A DNA stretch of 64,000 nucleotides, taken from positions 4,075,001 to 4,139,000 of the forward strand of contig JAJHZJ010000009.1 of assembly GCA_023548195.1 (NCBI GenBank), given 5' to 3'. Below are positions 22,106 through 33,885 of this stretch, one piece after another. The notes beneath the pieces are model-generated. The model had not been told where the DNA came from. It did not search any database and saw nothing but the letters and a program-made list of their open reading frames with translations. The translations under genes were made by a program, and so were the position numbers. The first letter of the stretch is position 1. Every line of letters starts with the position of its first letter. Source of the DNA: Bettongia penicillata ogilbyi (taxonomy: Eukaryota > Chordata > Mammalia > Diprotodontia > Potoroidae).

Positions 22106-22519
22106 AAATGTTTTGTGTTTTCCTTCTTAATTCAGTCAGAACAGTCTCCCTTATTAAATTGTATTCCTTTTCCTAGTTCTATACATGCCCTTTTTCCCTA
22201 CTTCAGGATGGGCTTGTCCCTGTTCTTTGTGGAATATCCTTTTAGAAGGGTGTTCAGCAGATATAGTACAGCACTTAGATTTAGGAGGTAGGCTGAGAAC
22301 AAACTGTAGGGATGGAGGAGTGAGAACTTAGTTCAAATGTGGCCAGTTTTCATCACTTTTTCTATCCATCCTAGTTAAGTGGTGGGATGTCCTAATTACC
22401 AAGGTAACACGATATGGTAGAAAGAGCATGGGTCTTGAGTTTGGGTTTGCTACGCACCTCTTTATGAGGCCAGTTGGCTAAACTCTCATTCTCAGTTCTA
22501 CATCTGTAAAAATGAGAAT

Positions 22520-22690
22520 AAGACTTAGCATCATGGAATAGTGAGTTTGAAGGCACATAGAGATCAACTATCCAAACCCTAATTTTCACATGAGCAAACC
22601 AAGGTCTCAAGACGTGAAATAACTTGTCCAGCTCATCTAGGTAGTAAGTAGCAGACCAGGATTCAAACACTTATCCCTGGACAAATCCGG
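22520..22690 (-). repeat. MIR-type CORE-SINE, antisense
   Basis: AGTGAGTTTGAAGGCACATA, AACCAAGGTCTCAAGACGTG and AGACCAGGATTCAAACACTT form a diverged antisense MIR-type body, just beyond the LRRC49 3' end. Confidence 0.6.
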
Positions 22691-22914
22691 TCCTCTTTCT
22701 GCTATAGCATACTTCTTTCATGTTATATTGCCTACCTCTCAGTGTTGCTGGGAGAATTAAATGAGATCATTTCTATAAAGTACATTGTAACCAGAAAGTT
22801 ATGTCAGTGTGATTTATTTTTGTTATTTTAGATGCCTGTTACCAAGTGTGTCCTCGAAGATGTATCACCTCTCAGTTTTCTCATCTATAAAATGGGGATA
22901 CTGATACTTGTACC

Positions 22915-23110
22915 ACCAGTTTCAGAATCTCAGTTTTGGAAGCAACCCCAAAGGGCCTAGTCCTACCAACCCTTTAATAGACATCCCTTCTAAAATATAT
23001 AATAAACAGATGACCATCCACCCTTTGCTTGAAAGCTCCCAATGACGCTATATCCCAAGGCAGTCCATACTCTTTTCTGGAGTTTTTCCTTACACCAAAC
23101 CTAAATTTGT
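22915..23110 (-). repeat. CR1/L3 3' end, antisense
   Basis: GATGACCATCCACCCTTTGC, TGAAAGCTCCCAATGACGCT and CCAAGGCAGTCCATACTCTT are the reverse complement of the CR1/L3 3' region. Confidence 0.75.
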
Positions 23111-23312
23111 ATTATGAACAAAGCACTTCGTAAAACTAGAGTTATATAACTATTAAGTTACTCTCATTGTCCCCTCCAAAAGCTTTCATAGTAGAGAGCA
23201 CAAAGGCTTGTAAAGGATTGTCGCACCACCTTATGATTCCCTAGTCATATCACCTGGAAAGGACAGTGTGCATTCCACCCAGTCTCATTTCCCCCCGTTA
23301 TATTGTGAACAA

Positions 23313-23660
23313 TATCTAGGGTGAGAAACTTGCAGCCTCAAGGCCACATGTAGCTTTCTAGGTCCTGAAGTGTGGCCTGTTGACTGAATCCATCGTAGAC
23401 CCTTTCTGGCTTTTTCAAACCCACTTGAGCATAGATACAGGTAAATATAAGTGTCATGGTGATCCAGCTCAGGTATTTGCCAGACATAAACCCATTCACC
23501 CTCATAAGCTCTTCACTTGCCACTAATTATAATCACACCCAAGCTTCCTCTTTGCTTCTCCCCGTGTGTTTTGTTTTCTCATGCTGGAACTTCTGGAATG
23601 TCTCAGCTGTGCCACACAGATAACCAAGTATGTGTCAAGGTTTAGCATCACTGTCCTAAA
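23313..23660. repeat. hAT-related fragment(s)
   Basis: GAAACTTGCAGCCTCAAGGC CACATG resembles the left end of the MITE at 20689. The other side, GGTTTAGCATCACTG, reads in reverse like another hAT end. It may be a composite. No target duplication was found. Confidence 0.45.
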
Positions 23661-23820
23661 TGTTAGAATTCATTTTATTTAATCTTTTTTAATATGAAAA
23701 TATATTTCACGCAAAACACAAACTTGATAAAAATAACAAAGGCAAAGGAATTTCAATTCAGCAAAGTGTTCTGCTACATCAGTACAGATCTTGCAATTCA
23801 CACCCTGCAACGTGTATTTC

Positions 23821-25229
23821 TTTTTTTTCAAAATTTATTGTTTTTAGTTTTCAACATTCACTTCTGTAAGTTTTAAATTTTCTCCTCGTCCCTCCCTCCC
23901 CCTTTCCTCCCTCCCCAAAACGGCATGCAATCTTATATGAACTCTAAGCATACATTCCTATTAAATACATTTTCACATTAATCATATTGCATAGAAGAAT
24001 TATAATGAATGGGCAAAACCATGAGAAAAATAAAACATACAAAAGGGAAAATAGTCTACTTCATTCTCCTTTCTGACTCCATAGTTCTTTCTCTGGATGT
24101 GGATGCCATTTTGCATCATAAGTCCTTTGGAAATGTTTTAGGTCTTTGCATTGCTGAGAAGGCCTATCAAAATCAGTTCTCTCACACTGTGGCTGTAACT
24201 GTGTATAATGTTCTCCTGGTTCTGCTTACTTCACTTAGCATCAGTTCATAGAAGTCTTTCCAGGTTTTTCTGAAGTCTTCCTGTTCATTTCTTGTGGCAC
24301 CGTTGTATTCCATTACATTCATATACCACAACTTGTTCAGCCATTCCTCAATTTATGGGCATTCCTGAGATTTCCAGTTCTTGGCCACTACAAAAAGAGC
24401 TGCTATAAATATTTTTGTACATATAGGTGCTTTTCCCAATTTTATGATCTGTCTGGGATACAGCCCCAGAAGTGGCATTGCTGGGTCAAAGGGAATGCAC
24501 ATTTTTCTTGCCCTTTGGGCATAGTTCCAAATTGCTCTCCAGGATGATTAGATCAGCTCACAGCTCCACTAACAATGAATTGGTGTTCCAACTCTCCCAC
24601 ATACTATGTTAGGTTATGTTAGCCAATCTGATAGGTGTAATGTGGTACCTCAGAGTTGTTTTGATTTGTATCTCCCTAATCAGTAGTGATTTAGAGCAAT
24701 TATTCATATGACTATAGATAGTTTTTAATTTCCTCTGAAAAGTGCCCGTTCATCTGAGGAGTAACTTGTATTCTTTTAAATTTGACTCAGTTCTCTATAT
24801 ATTTTAAAAATGAGGCTTTATCACAGACACTAGTTGTAAAAATTCTTTCGCAGTCTTCTGCTTCCTTCCTAATCTTGGTTACATTGGCTTTGTTTGTGCA
24901 AAAACTTTTTGATTGAATGTAATCAAAATGACCCATTTTGCATTTCATAATGTTCCTTCTCCCTTGTTTGGTCATAAAGTCCTCCATTCTCCATAAATCT
25001 GACAAATAAACTGTTCCCTGCTCCCCTAGTTTGTTTATAGTATCAGCCTTTACACCTAGATCATGTACTCATTTGGACTTTATTCTGATATACAGTGTCA
25101 GATGTTAATCTATGCCCAGTTTCCTCCACACTATTTTCCAGTTTTCCCAGCAGTTTTTGTCAGATAGTAAGTTCTTATCCAAGAAGCTGGGATCCTTGGG
25201 TTTCTCAGTCAGCTGCTATAATCTTGAAT
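23821..25229 (-). mobile_element. 5'-truncated L1, marsupial type
   Basis: This is an L1 3' portion reading right to left, ending in the poly(T)-like side TTTTTTTTCAAAATTTATTG at the left. Blocks such as TGGTTCTGCTTACTTCACTT, TCAGCCATTCCTCAATTTAT and CAGAAGTGGCATTGCTGGGT are the reverse complement of the L1 3' region. Imperfect flanks AACGTGTATTTC (23809-23820) and AATGTGTTTTGT (25230-25241) may be the target-site duplication. No long frame survives. Confidence 0.88.
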
Positions 25230-25241
25230 AATGTGTTTTGT

Positions 25242-27399
25242 GTACCCAAATGTTAGAATTGAACCGAATCATGAAGACCCAGAAGTAGGACCCAGGCCAG
25301 TCACACAGGCAGGAGGCTCCCATGCATTTGCCTGGCCCTAACACTCAGTCTCCCCATGCATCAACGACTCAAGGAGACAGGGACTTCCTTAGACACTCTT
25401 CTTCCCTCAAATTCACTGCCTAACATTCTAATTTTTCCCAACATATATTCATTTCCATGTGTTCTTTCCTTTTCGGTTCAGCCTCTTCTTCAACAACTCC
25501 ATGCCCCATCACAGACACACTCGGGCCAGATCTAGCCCTGCGATGCTGCCTATCAATCTGTTGCTGCTTCTTTATAGGTGGAAGAGGAGAGGAGAATTCA
25601 CTGTTACAAACAGCTAAAGGAACACTAATGTTCTTTGCACAATTGACTGCTCTCCTCCACCTTCCCAGGGTTCTCAGCTCTTACACCAGGGATGATACAT
25701 ATTCAAAGGAAATGACTTGTACTGATAAGTAAACAGTTTTTCTGAACACAGCTTGTGGCAGTCATTACAGTAGGTAGTTATGTAACTGGCTCACCAGGAG
25801 GTGGAGAGTCAGGTTAAGCCAAGAGTAGCTACTATAGGACAACAAAGCTGAATTGAGATTCTCAGCAGGAAGCTCCATCTAAGTAACAGTATTTTATGAA
25901 AAGCTTGTAGAGAAGGCCAGGTGGCCACCCTCCAGCCCTCAGGAGGAGAATGTCCTTAGAAGCTCTACCCCCCAAATGAGTGAGTGTTAACTTTAGGGGG
26001 CAAAATGAGGTCATTCTCCTAGTAACATGTAAATACAGTCTGCCAGCAAGAGGGACAAGGTTCGTTTATAAGCAGTTTGGATTTAAATTACCACAATCAG
26101 GGGAGCAAAGAAATTGAACGATTCGAGGAGGAAGGCAGACATCACTGTCAATATCCCTAATGAGGGCACTGGTTGCCTTTCTGGTGTGGCCTACTGGGAA
26201 ACCCAAAGGAGATGTTCCTTAGTTGTCCCTTATGCTATCAGTCAATCAACATTTATTAAGCACCCACTCTATGCTAGGCATTGTGCTAAATGCTGGGTAT
26301 TCAAAAAGACAAAATATAATCCCCTGCCATGGGGGAGAAAATATGCAAATAAATATATACAAAGCAAGCTATATAAAAGATTAAAAAGGAAAAAAAAATA
26401 GTAGAGGGAAAGCACTAGAATTAAGAAGAATTAGGGAAGGCTTCTTGTGGAAGGTGAGATTTTAGTTAGGGTTTAAAGGAAGTCAGAGAGGTTGGTCAGA
26501 GTGGAGGAGAGAGAGTTCCAGGCATGGAATATTATGTAATACTATGACAGGAAAACTGTCAAAAGGATTGAGCGCAACTGGGCCAGATCAGTTGGTGATA
26601 ACTATCTGGATCCTCCCGTGTCCTTGGAGAAAATCTTGAGCATTGGGTTCCTATAAACTGCTTGAGATTTTAGGCACAACATATACACCAAAGGGCTGGA
26701 CGATAAGAATCCTATATTAGAAAGTTATCCATCAGTAGCTATGTTCTTGATCCAGATTTTGAGTCCTTCCTTATTTTCTGGCATATGTCTGTGTCACAGG
26801 TCATAGAAGATTGGCAATTTAAGTCAATGGAGTAGAAATATATAGAAACATTAAAATCTCTTCAACTTTAAAACATCAGGGATTCCTCAGGGACTACATA
26901 TTGGTTAAAGTGGAAATTGGACACCACCTTAGGGGTGAAGTGGGGAGGGACCTAAAAATGCCTTTGTCCTTAAGCTACTAGTGAATGTAGGGGCCATGTA
27001 CAAGAGCTTAGGCTACTCTGGTCTAAATGGCTTTGGATTGTTTCTTTCTTTCTGTTTTTTACTACAAAAACATCTGAGAGAATACAGAAGGACTCGTTAT
27101 GAATTGAATATTTAAAGTTGAATATCCCCTTCAGGAAATAAAAATTTGTGTAATAGATTGGCTAATAGACTTCCCTGATTTGGAGGTGGAAGGCAAAGGG
27201 TTATGTCATAATATACTCATCTTAACATCAAATGGTTCATTAATAGTAGCATTCAAGAACATTTAAGATTTCTTAACCAAAACCTCTATCCTGACACCTA
27301 TGATGACTATTATACCCACTTTTGTGACAATCAATCAGGATAGGTTTTGAGATTTTGCCAGCTGTTTGACCTCAGGAGTCAAATGGCAAGGGAAGAATT
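25242..27399. other. Unassigned DNA left of the HAL1-like insertion
   Basis: Apart from L2 at 26238-26535, I recognise nothing. The sequence continues on the right side of the HAL1-like element (30397-31830), which is one pre-existing stretch split by that insertion. The two flanks may belong to an old element I cannot identify. Confidence 0.5.
26238..26535 (-). repeat. L2 3' end, antisense
   Basis: GTCAATCAACATTTATTAAG, GCTAGGCATTGTGCTAAATG, CCTGCCATGGGGGAG and AGGGAAGGCTTCTTGTGGAA form an antisense L2 3' end. Confidence 0.82.
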
Positions 27400-28433
27400 C
27401 CAGGATGGGGTTTTAATTTATTTATTTATTTAACTTTTTACATTCATTTCCACAAAATTTTGGGTTCCAAATTTTTTTTCCCCCTTTTAACCCCTCCCCC
27501 CACCCCAATACCCCAAGCAATCTAATTTTCCCTATCTCCAATCTGCCCTCTCTTCTGTCATCCCTCCCTTCTCTTGTCTCTATCTTCTCTTTTCTCCTGT
27601 AGGGCCAGATGACTTTCTATTCCTCATTAACTGTATGTCTTCTTTCCTAGTAGCAACAACAACACTAAACAGTTGTTCCTAAAACTTTGAGTTCCAAATT
27701 CTCCCCATCCCTCCCTCCCCACCCATTCCCTTTGGGAAGGCAGGCAATTCAATATAGGCCATATCTGTGTAGTTTTACAAATGACTTCCCTGATAGTCAT
27801 GTTGTGTAAGACTAACTGAATTACCATCCCTCCTAACCTGCCCCTCATTGTTTCTCTTCGGTCTTTTGATCCTGTCCCTCCCCGAGTGTTGACTTCAAAT
27901 TGCTCCCTCCTCCCTTTGCCCTCCCCTCCATCATCCCCCGCCTTGCTTATCTCCTTCTCCCCAACTTTCTTATACTGTAAGATAGGTTTTCATACAAAAA
28001 TGAGTGTGCATATCATTCCTTCCCCTAGTCAAATGTGATGAGGGCAAACTTCCTGCCTTTTTTTTTCTCAGCTCTCCTCTTTTTCCCTCCACTAAAAAGT
28101 CTCCTACTTGCCTCTTAAATGACATATATTTACCCCATTCCATTTCACCCTCTTTCCTCCCACTACCTTTCTCTCTCACCATTTACTTTAATTTCTTTTA
28201 AGATATGGTCCCATCCTATTCAGTTCAATCTGTGCTCTCTGTCTCTGTATGTGTGTGCATGTGTGTATGTGTGCGCATGCGTGTACATGTGTGTGTGTGG
28301 TCCCACCAACTACCCAGATACTGAAAAGTTTTAAGAGTTACAAATATTGTCTTTCCATGTAGGAATGTAAACAGTTCACTTCTGGTAAGTCCCTTAAGAC
28401 TTCTCTTTGCTGTTTACTTTTTCATGCTTCTTC

Positions 28434-29534
28434 TCATTCTTGTGTTTGAAAGTCAAATTTTCTTTTCAGCTCTGGTCTTTTCATCAAGAATGATTGAAAG
28501 TCCTCTGTTTCATTGAAAGACCATATTTTCCCCTGAAGTATTATACTCAGTTAGCTGGGTCGGTGATTCTTGGTTTGAGTCCTAGTTCCTTTGACTTCTG
28601 GAATATCCTATTCCACGCCCTTCGATCCCTTAATGTAGAAGCTGCTAGATCTTGGGTTATCCTGATTGTATTTCCACACTACTGGAATTGTTTCTTTCTA
28701 GCTGCTTGCAAGATTTTCTCCTTGAGCTGGGAGTTCTGGAATTTGGCCACAATGTTCCTAGGAGTTTCTCTTTTTGGATCTCTTTCAGGTGGTGATCGAT
28801 GGATTCTTTCAATATTTATTTTGCCCTCTGGTTCTAGAATGTCAGGGCAGTTTTCCTTGATAATTTCATGGAAGATGATGTCTAGGCTCTTTTTTTGATC
28901 ATGAGTTTCAGGTAGTCCCATAATTTTTAAATTGTCTCTCCTGGATCTATTTTCCAGGTCAGTTGTTTTTCCCATGAGATATTTCACATTCTCTTCCATT
29001 TTTTTCATTCTTCTGGTTTTGTTTGGTGATTTCTTGGTTTCTCATAAAGTCATTAGACTCCATCTGTTCCATTCTAATTTTGAGAGAAATATTATCTTCA
29101 GTGAGCTTTTGAGCCTCTTTTTCCATTTGCCTCATTCTGCTTTTGAAAGCATTCTTCTCCTCATTGGCTTTTTGAACCTCTTTTGCCAATTGAGTGAGCC
29201 TATTTTTCAAGGTGTTAATTTCCTCAGCATTTTTTTGGGTCTCCTTTACCAAAGTATTGACCCGTTTTTCATACTTTTCTTGCATCTCTCTCATTTCTCT
29301 TCCCAGTTTTTCCTCCACCTGTCTAATTTGCTTTTCAAAACCCTTTTTGAGCTCTTCCAAGGCCTGAGTCCACCCAACATCCCCCTGGAATGTCTGGGGT
29401 ACTGAGGCCCCGCCCTCCACGTCTTTCCCTGATGGCAAGAATAGGTCCTCGTCATCAGATCCAAATGTCGGGATCATGTGCATTTGTTGGAAAAAACTCT
29501 CTATAATCTTATTTTTCTTCCCTTTTCTAGGCAT
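28434..29534 (-). pseudogene. L1-type ORF1p of the HAL1-like element, broken
   Basis: This ORF encodes the RNA-binding, trimer-forming ORF1 protein of L1-type elements. From 29534 it starts MPRKGKKNKIIESFFQQ. A long charged coiled coil runs to about residue 175. A 1 bp slip in a 7-base A run (T run at about 29001-29007) shifts the frame. The new frame carries the RRM-like part (NRSRRDNLKIMGLPE...IIKENCPDILEPEGKINIER, RNIVAKF). An in-frame stop lies at 28679-28681. Beyond it the C-terminal domain is still readable (LAASTLRDRRAWN, then KRKFDFQTQE before a TGA at 28434-28436), with more stops between. Span is about 366 codons, normal for ORF1p. Confidence 0.87.
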
Positions 29535-29680
29535 TTTCCCAGCCAGTTACTTGACTTCTGAGATTCCTGTCCACCCCTGCCTAGATCCACCCAGCTAGTG
29601 CTTGGGGTCTGAGATTCAAATGTGCTTTCTGCACCGCCCAGTTGCTAATCAATGTGACCTTTAGTTCTGGTGCTGGGGTG

Positions 29681-29889
29681 GGGGCAGGGCCACCTCCCAG
29701 GCTTGGCTTCCTCAGGGGCTTTATGCAGAGACTTTCAGGAACGGAGCAGGTGGGGAGGCGCCTCCCAGGCTCAGTTCCCTCAGGGGCTTTATGCAGAGGC
29801 CTTCAGTAATAGAGCGGGGTGGGGCAGGGCCGTCTCCCAAGCTCAGCTCCCTCAGGCTGTTTATGCAGAGACTTTCAGTAATGAAAATC
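29681..29889 (-). promoter_or_regulatory. Tandem ~70 bp monomers in the HAL1-like 5' UTR
   Basis: Three head-to-tail units occur: 29681-29751, 29752-29820 and 29821-29889. Each contains CTCCCA(G/A)GCT, a CCTCAGG...TTTATGCAGAG core and CTTTCAG. They lie upstream of ORF1 in a GC-rich stretch. In mouse L1, similar 5' monomers act as promoters, so a promoter role is inferred by analogy only. Confidence 0.72.
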
Positions 29890-31830
29890 CTGCCTGCTGC
29901 AGGGGGAGTCCCGGGCCGCTGCCGCCGCTGCCTCCGCTGCTGCCCACGCTTCTGCCTCCTCCGCCGCTTCATGCCCCCGTCTCTGCCGCCTCCATTTCCT
30001 CCCAAGGGGGCCCGAGTCACGGAGACATCCTGCTGCTGCCCTCTTCCAGCCCAGGTGTCTCTCCCACTAACCTGCAGCCTCTGTGGGCGGAGGGACCCTC
30101 CCAGCCACCGGAGCTTCCGTCCCTGAAGCCTGCTCGGGTCAGCTTCTCTGGGGCCGCGGCCAGGGCAGCGCTGGGATGGGGTCCGCTTTCCAGAGCGCGA
30201 CGGACTCTGGGGATGGCTCTCCAGGGCTCTCTGGAACGGAAATCTCTTCCACTCCGTTTCTGTACACCTTTCAGTGGTCCAGAAGTTATGGGGGTCTCTT
30301 TTTACATTAATTCTATGGGCTGTGGTTTCGGAGCTTGTAAACGTGCATCCTTCTACTCCGCCATCTTAGCTCCGCCCCCCCAGGATGGGGTTTTAAGATG
30401 TTACTTTTAGTTTGGAGGTGATAATCCCCCAAATGAACCACTAAGGATGGAAGGGGGACTTAAAGAGAACTCTAAAGAAATCATTTCTGTTTCAGTCAGA
30501 AAGGAGTGATTAGAATTAGAATTCCTTAACTGAATTTTTGCCTTTCTCCTATGAATTAGACAAGGATAGAAGAAATACCAGACTGTGAAACCTTGCAAGT
30601 ATAGCTTAGGTCAGAATTCTTCAAAGGGCATCTTATGCAGGAAGCTGAAGATACTTTTCTTTATAGCTACACAGTGGTGCTAAAGACAGGCCCATGACCT
30701 GCTCAGGCTTGTCCTCATGAGGCAGCAGTAGTTTGGTGGGGTAATCCCAGGGGAAAAATCTTTGCAGCATTAGAAATTTGATTTTTATCAGGCCACTGAG
30801 TCATAATTGGGCTCTTGGAGCTGATTCACTATCACCAGCCTCCAGAATGCCAACTTAATTAATTTACAATGAGAAATAGAACTGAATACTCAAGTGGGAG
30901 GGGTGAGGTGATTCTCTTCTCAATAGGATGATCAGTTTATAAAATCAAATGAATAATAGAAGGATGTCTGATTAGTCAGAATAAAGGAAAATTAGATAAT
31001 CTTAATGGATACTGTCATCAAACCCCGAGAGCCTGCTGTATACCCAACCTCATTATAGAAATAAACTTGGCAAATGAGATACTTACGTTGAATGCTCAGG
31101 GCATCCTCCCCCTATACAATACTGAATATACACTGAAAAATCCAAATTCCTTTTTGCAGATAACATGCAGATAATCACATTTTATTACAGCAAAGCTGTT
31201 ATCACAGCCTTATTTACATTAGGCACATTTCAGACAAAGTCAGAACTAGAATTAGTAGTAGAAATTGTAGAAAGTCATTTAGATTGTAACATAGAAGGAA
31301 GCACATTGAGGAGGGGGCCTCTTTCCAAATGATTTTATAAACACCACTGTTCTGGTATTTAAAATGCCAGAAAATTCTCCTTTCTGTGACATGTAGGTAT
31401 CTATTCTGTGATAGATCAAGCAGCATATGAAGGCTAATACCTCGAGGGGACAGTAGCATGTAGGAGGTGCCATTTTCAAACCCTGAGTGTAATTTATCTC
31501 CTTGACAGAGTAGAAAGCACAAAGCAAAAATTCTCTCCCTATAACACAGCTGAAAAGGTCACAGCTTAATTTACATCAATTAAATGCTTTACCGAGAGCT
31601 CTCTTGGTGATACGCTAGTTTTCCTGGTAGCATTTTAAGTGACATGCAGATCATCAATCTTAAGATGAGTTACTCTGGCCACTAGCTAAACTCATTTTTA
31701 GCTCTAGAATTATGATCTATTTTTATGAATTCTTACTCTGAAAGGCTAAGCTTCCAGAAGTGACCTTTTCTGAACTTCTTCTCAGATTCTGGGTGGAAAA
31801 CCCTGTCTGAGGGCTTTTAGCATGCTCCGT

Positions 31831-32073
31831 GGGCAGTTAGATGACTCAGTGGAGAAAGTGTGGTGCCTAGAGCCAGGAAAACTTGAGTTCAAATCCAGCC
31901 ACAGATGCTTACTAGCTACATGACCCTGGGCAAGTCATCTCACCACTTGCCTCAGTTTCCTCATCTGTAGAATGATCTGGAGAAAGAAATGGCAAACTAC
32001 TCCAGTATCCTCCAAGAAAATTACAAATGGGGTCATGAAAAGTCAGACACAACTGAAAAATGACTGAACAACA
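31831..32073 (+). mobile_element. Marsupial tRNA-derived SINE, full length
   Basis: It runs from the head GGGCAGTTAGATGACTCAGT, through GTTCAAATCCAGCCACAGAT (B box) and TGCCTCAGTTTCCTCATCTG, to the tail AAAAATGACTGAACAAC. Confidence 0.92.
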
Positions 32074-32443
32074 TTATCTGTACTAGCTGTAGGTTGTAGC
32101 TGGTTCAGGATCACAGCTGTTGAGCAGGCACTGTTTCTGGAAGATACTGTCTTCCATCTTATTCAGATACAGTGCATAAAGATCTATAGCTAGGTGGCTC
32201 AAAAGTCACATACTTAAGTGTTCACCCCTATTGAATGTGTTTTTCAAGACTCAGTCGGACCACTGTGCCTTCAGGGCAGAGGGAAATAAATGAATGTCCA
32301 TTTGTTCATTTGATGCATTAAATAACCTTAAATATCTAGGAGGATGAGGATCCTTTTTGTTTGTCAGGTCCTTTCCATGCTTCAGCAAACAAGTTCTTGA
32401 TTTCCTTTAGTTCTTTAATAGGGGACGTCTAGTACAACCAGAT

Positions 32444-32694
32444 GGGCAGCTAGATAGCTCAGAGGATAGAACGCCAGACTTAGAATTAGGAAGACATCTT
32501 CTTGAGTTCAAATGTGTCTGTAGACACTTACTAGCTGTGTGACCCTTGGCAAATCACTTAATCCTTTTTGCCTTAGTTTCCTCATCTGTAAAATAAACTA
32601 GAGAAAGGAAATGTCAAATTATTCCAGCATTTCTGCCAAGACAACCCCAAATGGGGTCATGAAGAGTCAGACATGACTGAAACAGCTTAATAAC
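32444..32694 (+). mobile_element. Marsupial tRNA-derived SINE with target duplication
   Basis: The head is GGGCAGCTAGATAGCTCAG and the tail reaches AGACATGACTGAAACAGC. Flanks AGTACAACCAGAT (32431-32443) and AGTGCAACCAGGT (32695-32707) are a 13 bp duplication with two mismatches, which fixes both ends. Confidence 0.92.
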
Positions 32695-33016
32695 AGTGCA
32701 ACCAGGTATCCCAAATCCAGAAATAGGGAGTGTATTCAATCTAACCTATAAAAGTAATGCACTGGGGAGCTGTAACATATGATAGGCCTGGCGGAGGTAT
32801 TTCTGGCAGGTCTAAGGCTTGAAAAGACAATAATAACAGTGGACAAGTGTTTAAAATTTGGGGATCACAGAGTTTAAGAAATCTGTTGTAGATAATCTCA
32901 TATAGATCTAATATAATCTTCCCCTCATTAGAGTCTCTCATGGTTAAACTTTGGTAAGGAGGTCTATCTATTTAGGACTTTTTTCTTCCAGTTTTAGCCC
33001 CAGATCTCTCTCAGTT

Positions 33017-33086
33017 ATCCTTATTTTGTTCCTGTTTATATATTTTTAGAAATCCTTATTTTGTTCCTGTTTATATATTTTTAGAA
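33017..33086 (+). repeat. Exact 35 bp tandem duplication
   Basis: The unit beginning ATCCTTATTTTGTTCCTG occurs twice, at 33017-33051 and 33052-33086, with no differences seen. Confidence 0.97.
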
Positions 33087-33173
33087 ATGTAGCAAAAAAC
33101 ATTCTGTTGAGAAGCAGTGTGATAAAAAGGAAAGAACCATGGATTTGGAGTCGAGACTTGGATTTAAGTCTCT

Positions 33174-33427
33174 GTTGTTCGATTATTTCTCAGCTGTGTC
33201 CTATTCTTCATGACCCCAATCAGGGTTTTCTTGGCAGAAATACTGGAGTGATTTGCCATTTCCTTCTCCAGCTCATTTTACAGATGAGGAAACTGAAGCA
33301 AACAGGGTTAAGTGACTCGTTGACGGACACACAGCTAGTAAATGTCTGAGACCAGATTTGAACTCATGAAGATGATTCTTCCTGACTTCAGGCCTAGCAC
33401 TCTATCTGCTGTGCCATCTAGTTGCCC
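33174..33427 (-). mobile_element. Marsupial SINE, antisense, next to a CORE-SINE head
   Basis: Tail complement GTTGTTCGATTATTTCTCAG, TTTACAGATGAGGAAACTGA, ACACAGCTAGTAAATGTCTG and head complement CCATCTAGTTGCCC are all present. It is preceded at 33107-33173 by a + strand SINE head (CATGGATTTGGAGTCGAGAC). Confidence 0.9.
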
Positions 33428-33732
33428 CTCAACACTACCCTTTTTTCCCCTCTTGTTTCATTGATCTTTTTTTCAAAGACTGCCTTTCCCTATCTTCCCC
33501 AGGCTGGAAGTACAACAACCACTAATGACCCAGTCCCACTGATGAGCGTTACAGTAGCTTTGACCTGCACTCTCTCTGGCCTGAGCTGATTCTGCGTAAG
33601 CAGCCTGGCAGTCCTTTTCCCTAAGAACTTGCCATATTGGTGCCAGATTTAGTGCCCACATTTAATTGACGTTAGCCCTTCTGCACAAGCACAGAACTCT
33701 TGAACTGAAGTCATCCATCAGCCTTCTTGCTG

Positions 33733-33885
33733 ACACTGTTGAGTTGTTCAGTTGTGGCCAACTCTTCATGACCCCATGGATGGTCCATGGGGTTTTCCAT
33801 TTCTTTCTCCACTGTGTCTTCAATTTACTGAGGCAAATAGGGGTTAAGTGACTTGCCCAGGATCCCAAGCCAGTAAATGTCTTCC
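33733..33885 (-). repeat. Marsupial SINE, antisense, partial
   Basis: GTTGAGTTGTTCAGTTGTGG, CTCTTCATGACCCCATGGAT and GTTAAGTGACTTGCCCAGGA are present. The head end is missing after about 33885. Confidence 0.82.

Larger units (their letters stand above)
27417..30379 (-). mobile_element. Complete ORF1-only L1-derived element (HAL1-like)
   Basis: This full-length insertion of about 2.96 kb on the - strand is flanked by an exact 17 bp duplication, CCAGGATGGGGTTTTAA, at 27400-27416 and 30380-30396. In element orientation it starts GGGGGCGGAGCTAAGATGGC. It has a GC-rich 5' UTR with about 70 bp tandem units, then one ORF (29534 down to 28434), then about 1 kb of 3' UTR with a TG microsatellite, and an A-rich (AAAT)n-like end. 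No ORF2 (endonuclease or reverse transcriptase) lies between ORF1 and the tail. This is the layout of half-L1 (HAL1) elements, which must use L1 enzymes in trans (established for the group). The related fragment at 8742-9802 covers its 3' part. Confidence 0.9.

Noticed and set aside
28932..29405. 157-codon + strand Phe/Leu/Ser-rich frame
   Set aside because: It is the antisense shadow of the coiled-coil part of ORF1 on the - strand.
29670..30410. 246-codon + strand frame, the longest in the window
   Set aside because: It is the antisense of the GC-rich 5' UTR of the HAL1-like element. It has no domain, and GC-rich DNA has few stop codons.
26536..31830. DNA flanking the HAL1-like element considered as an endogenous retrovirus
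   Set aside because: Six-frame reading of the joined flanks gave no polymerase, integrase or envelope motif, and no LTR pair was found.
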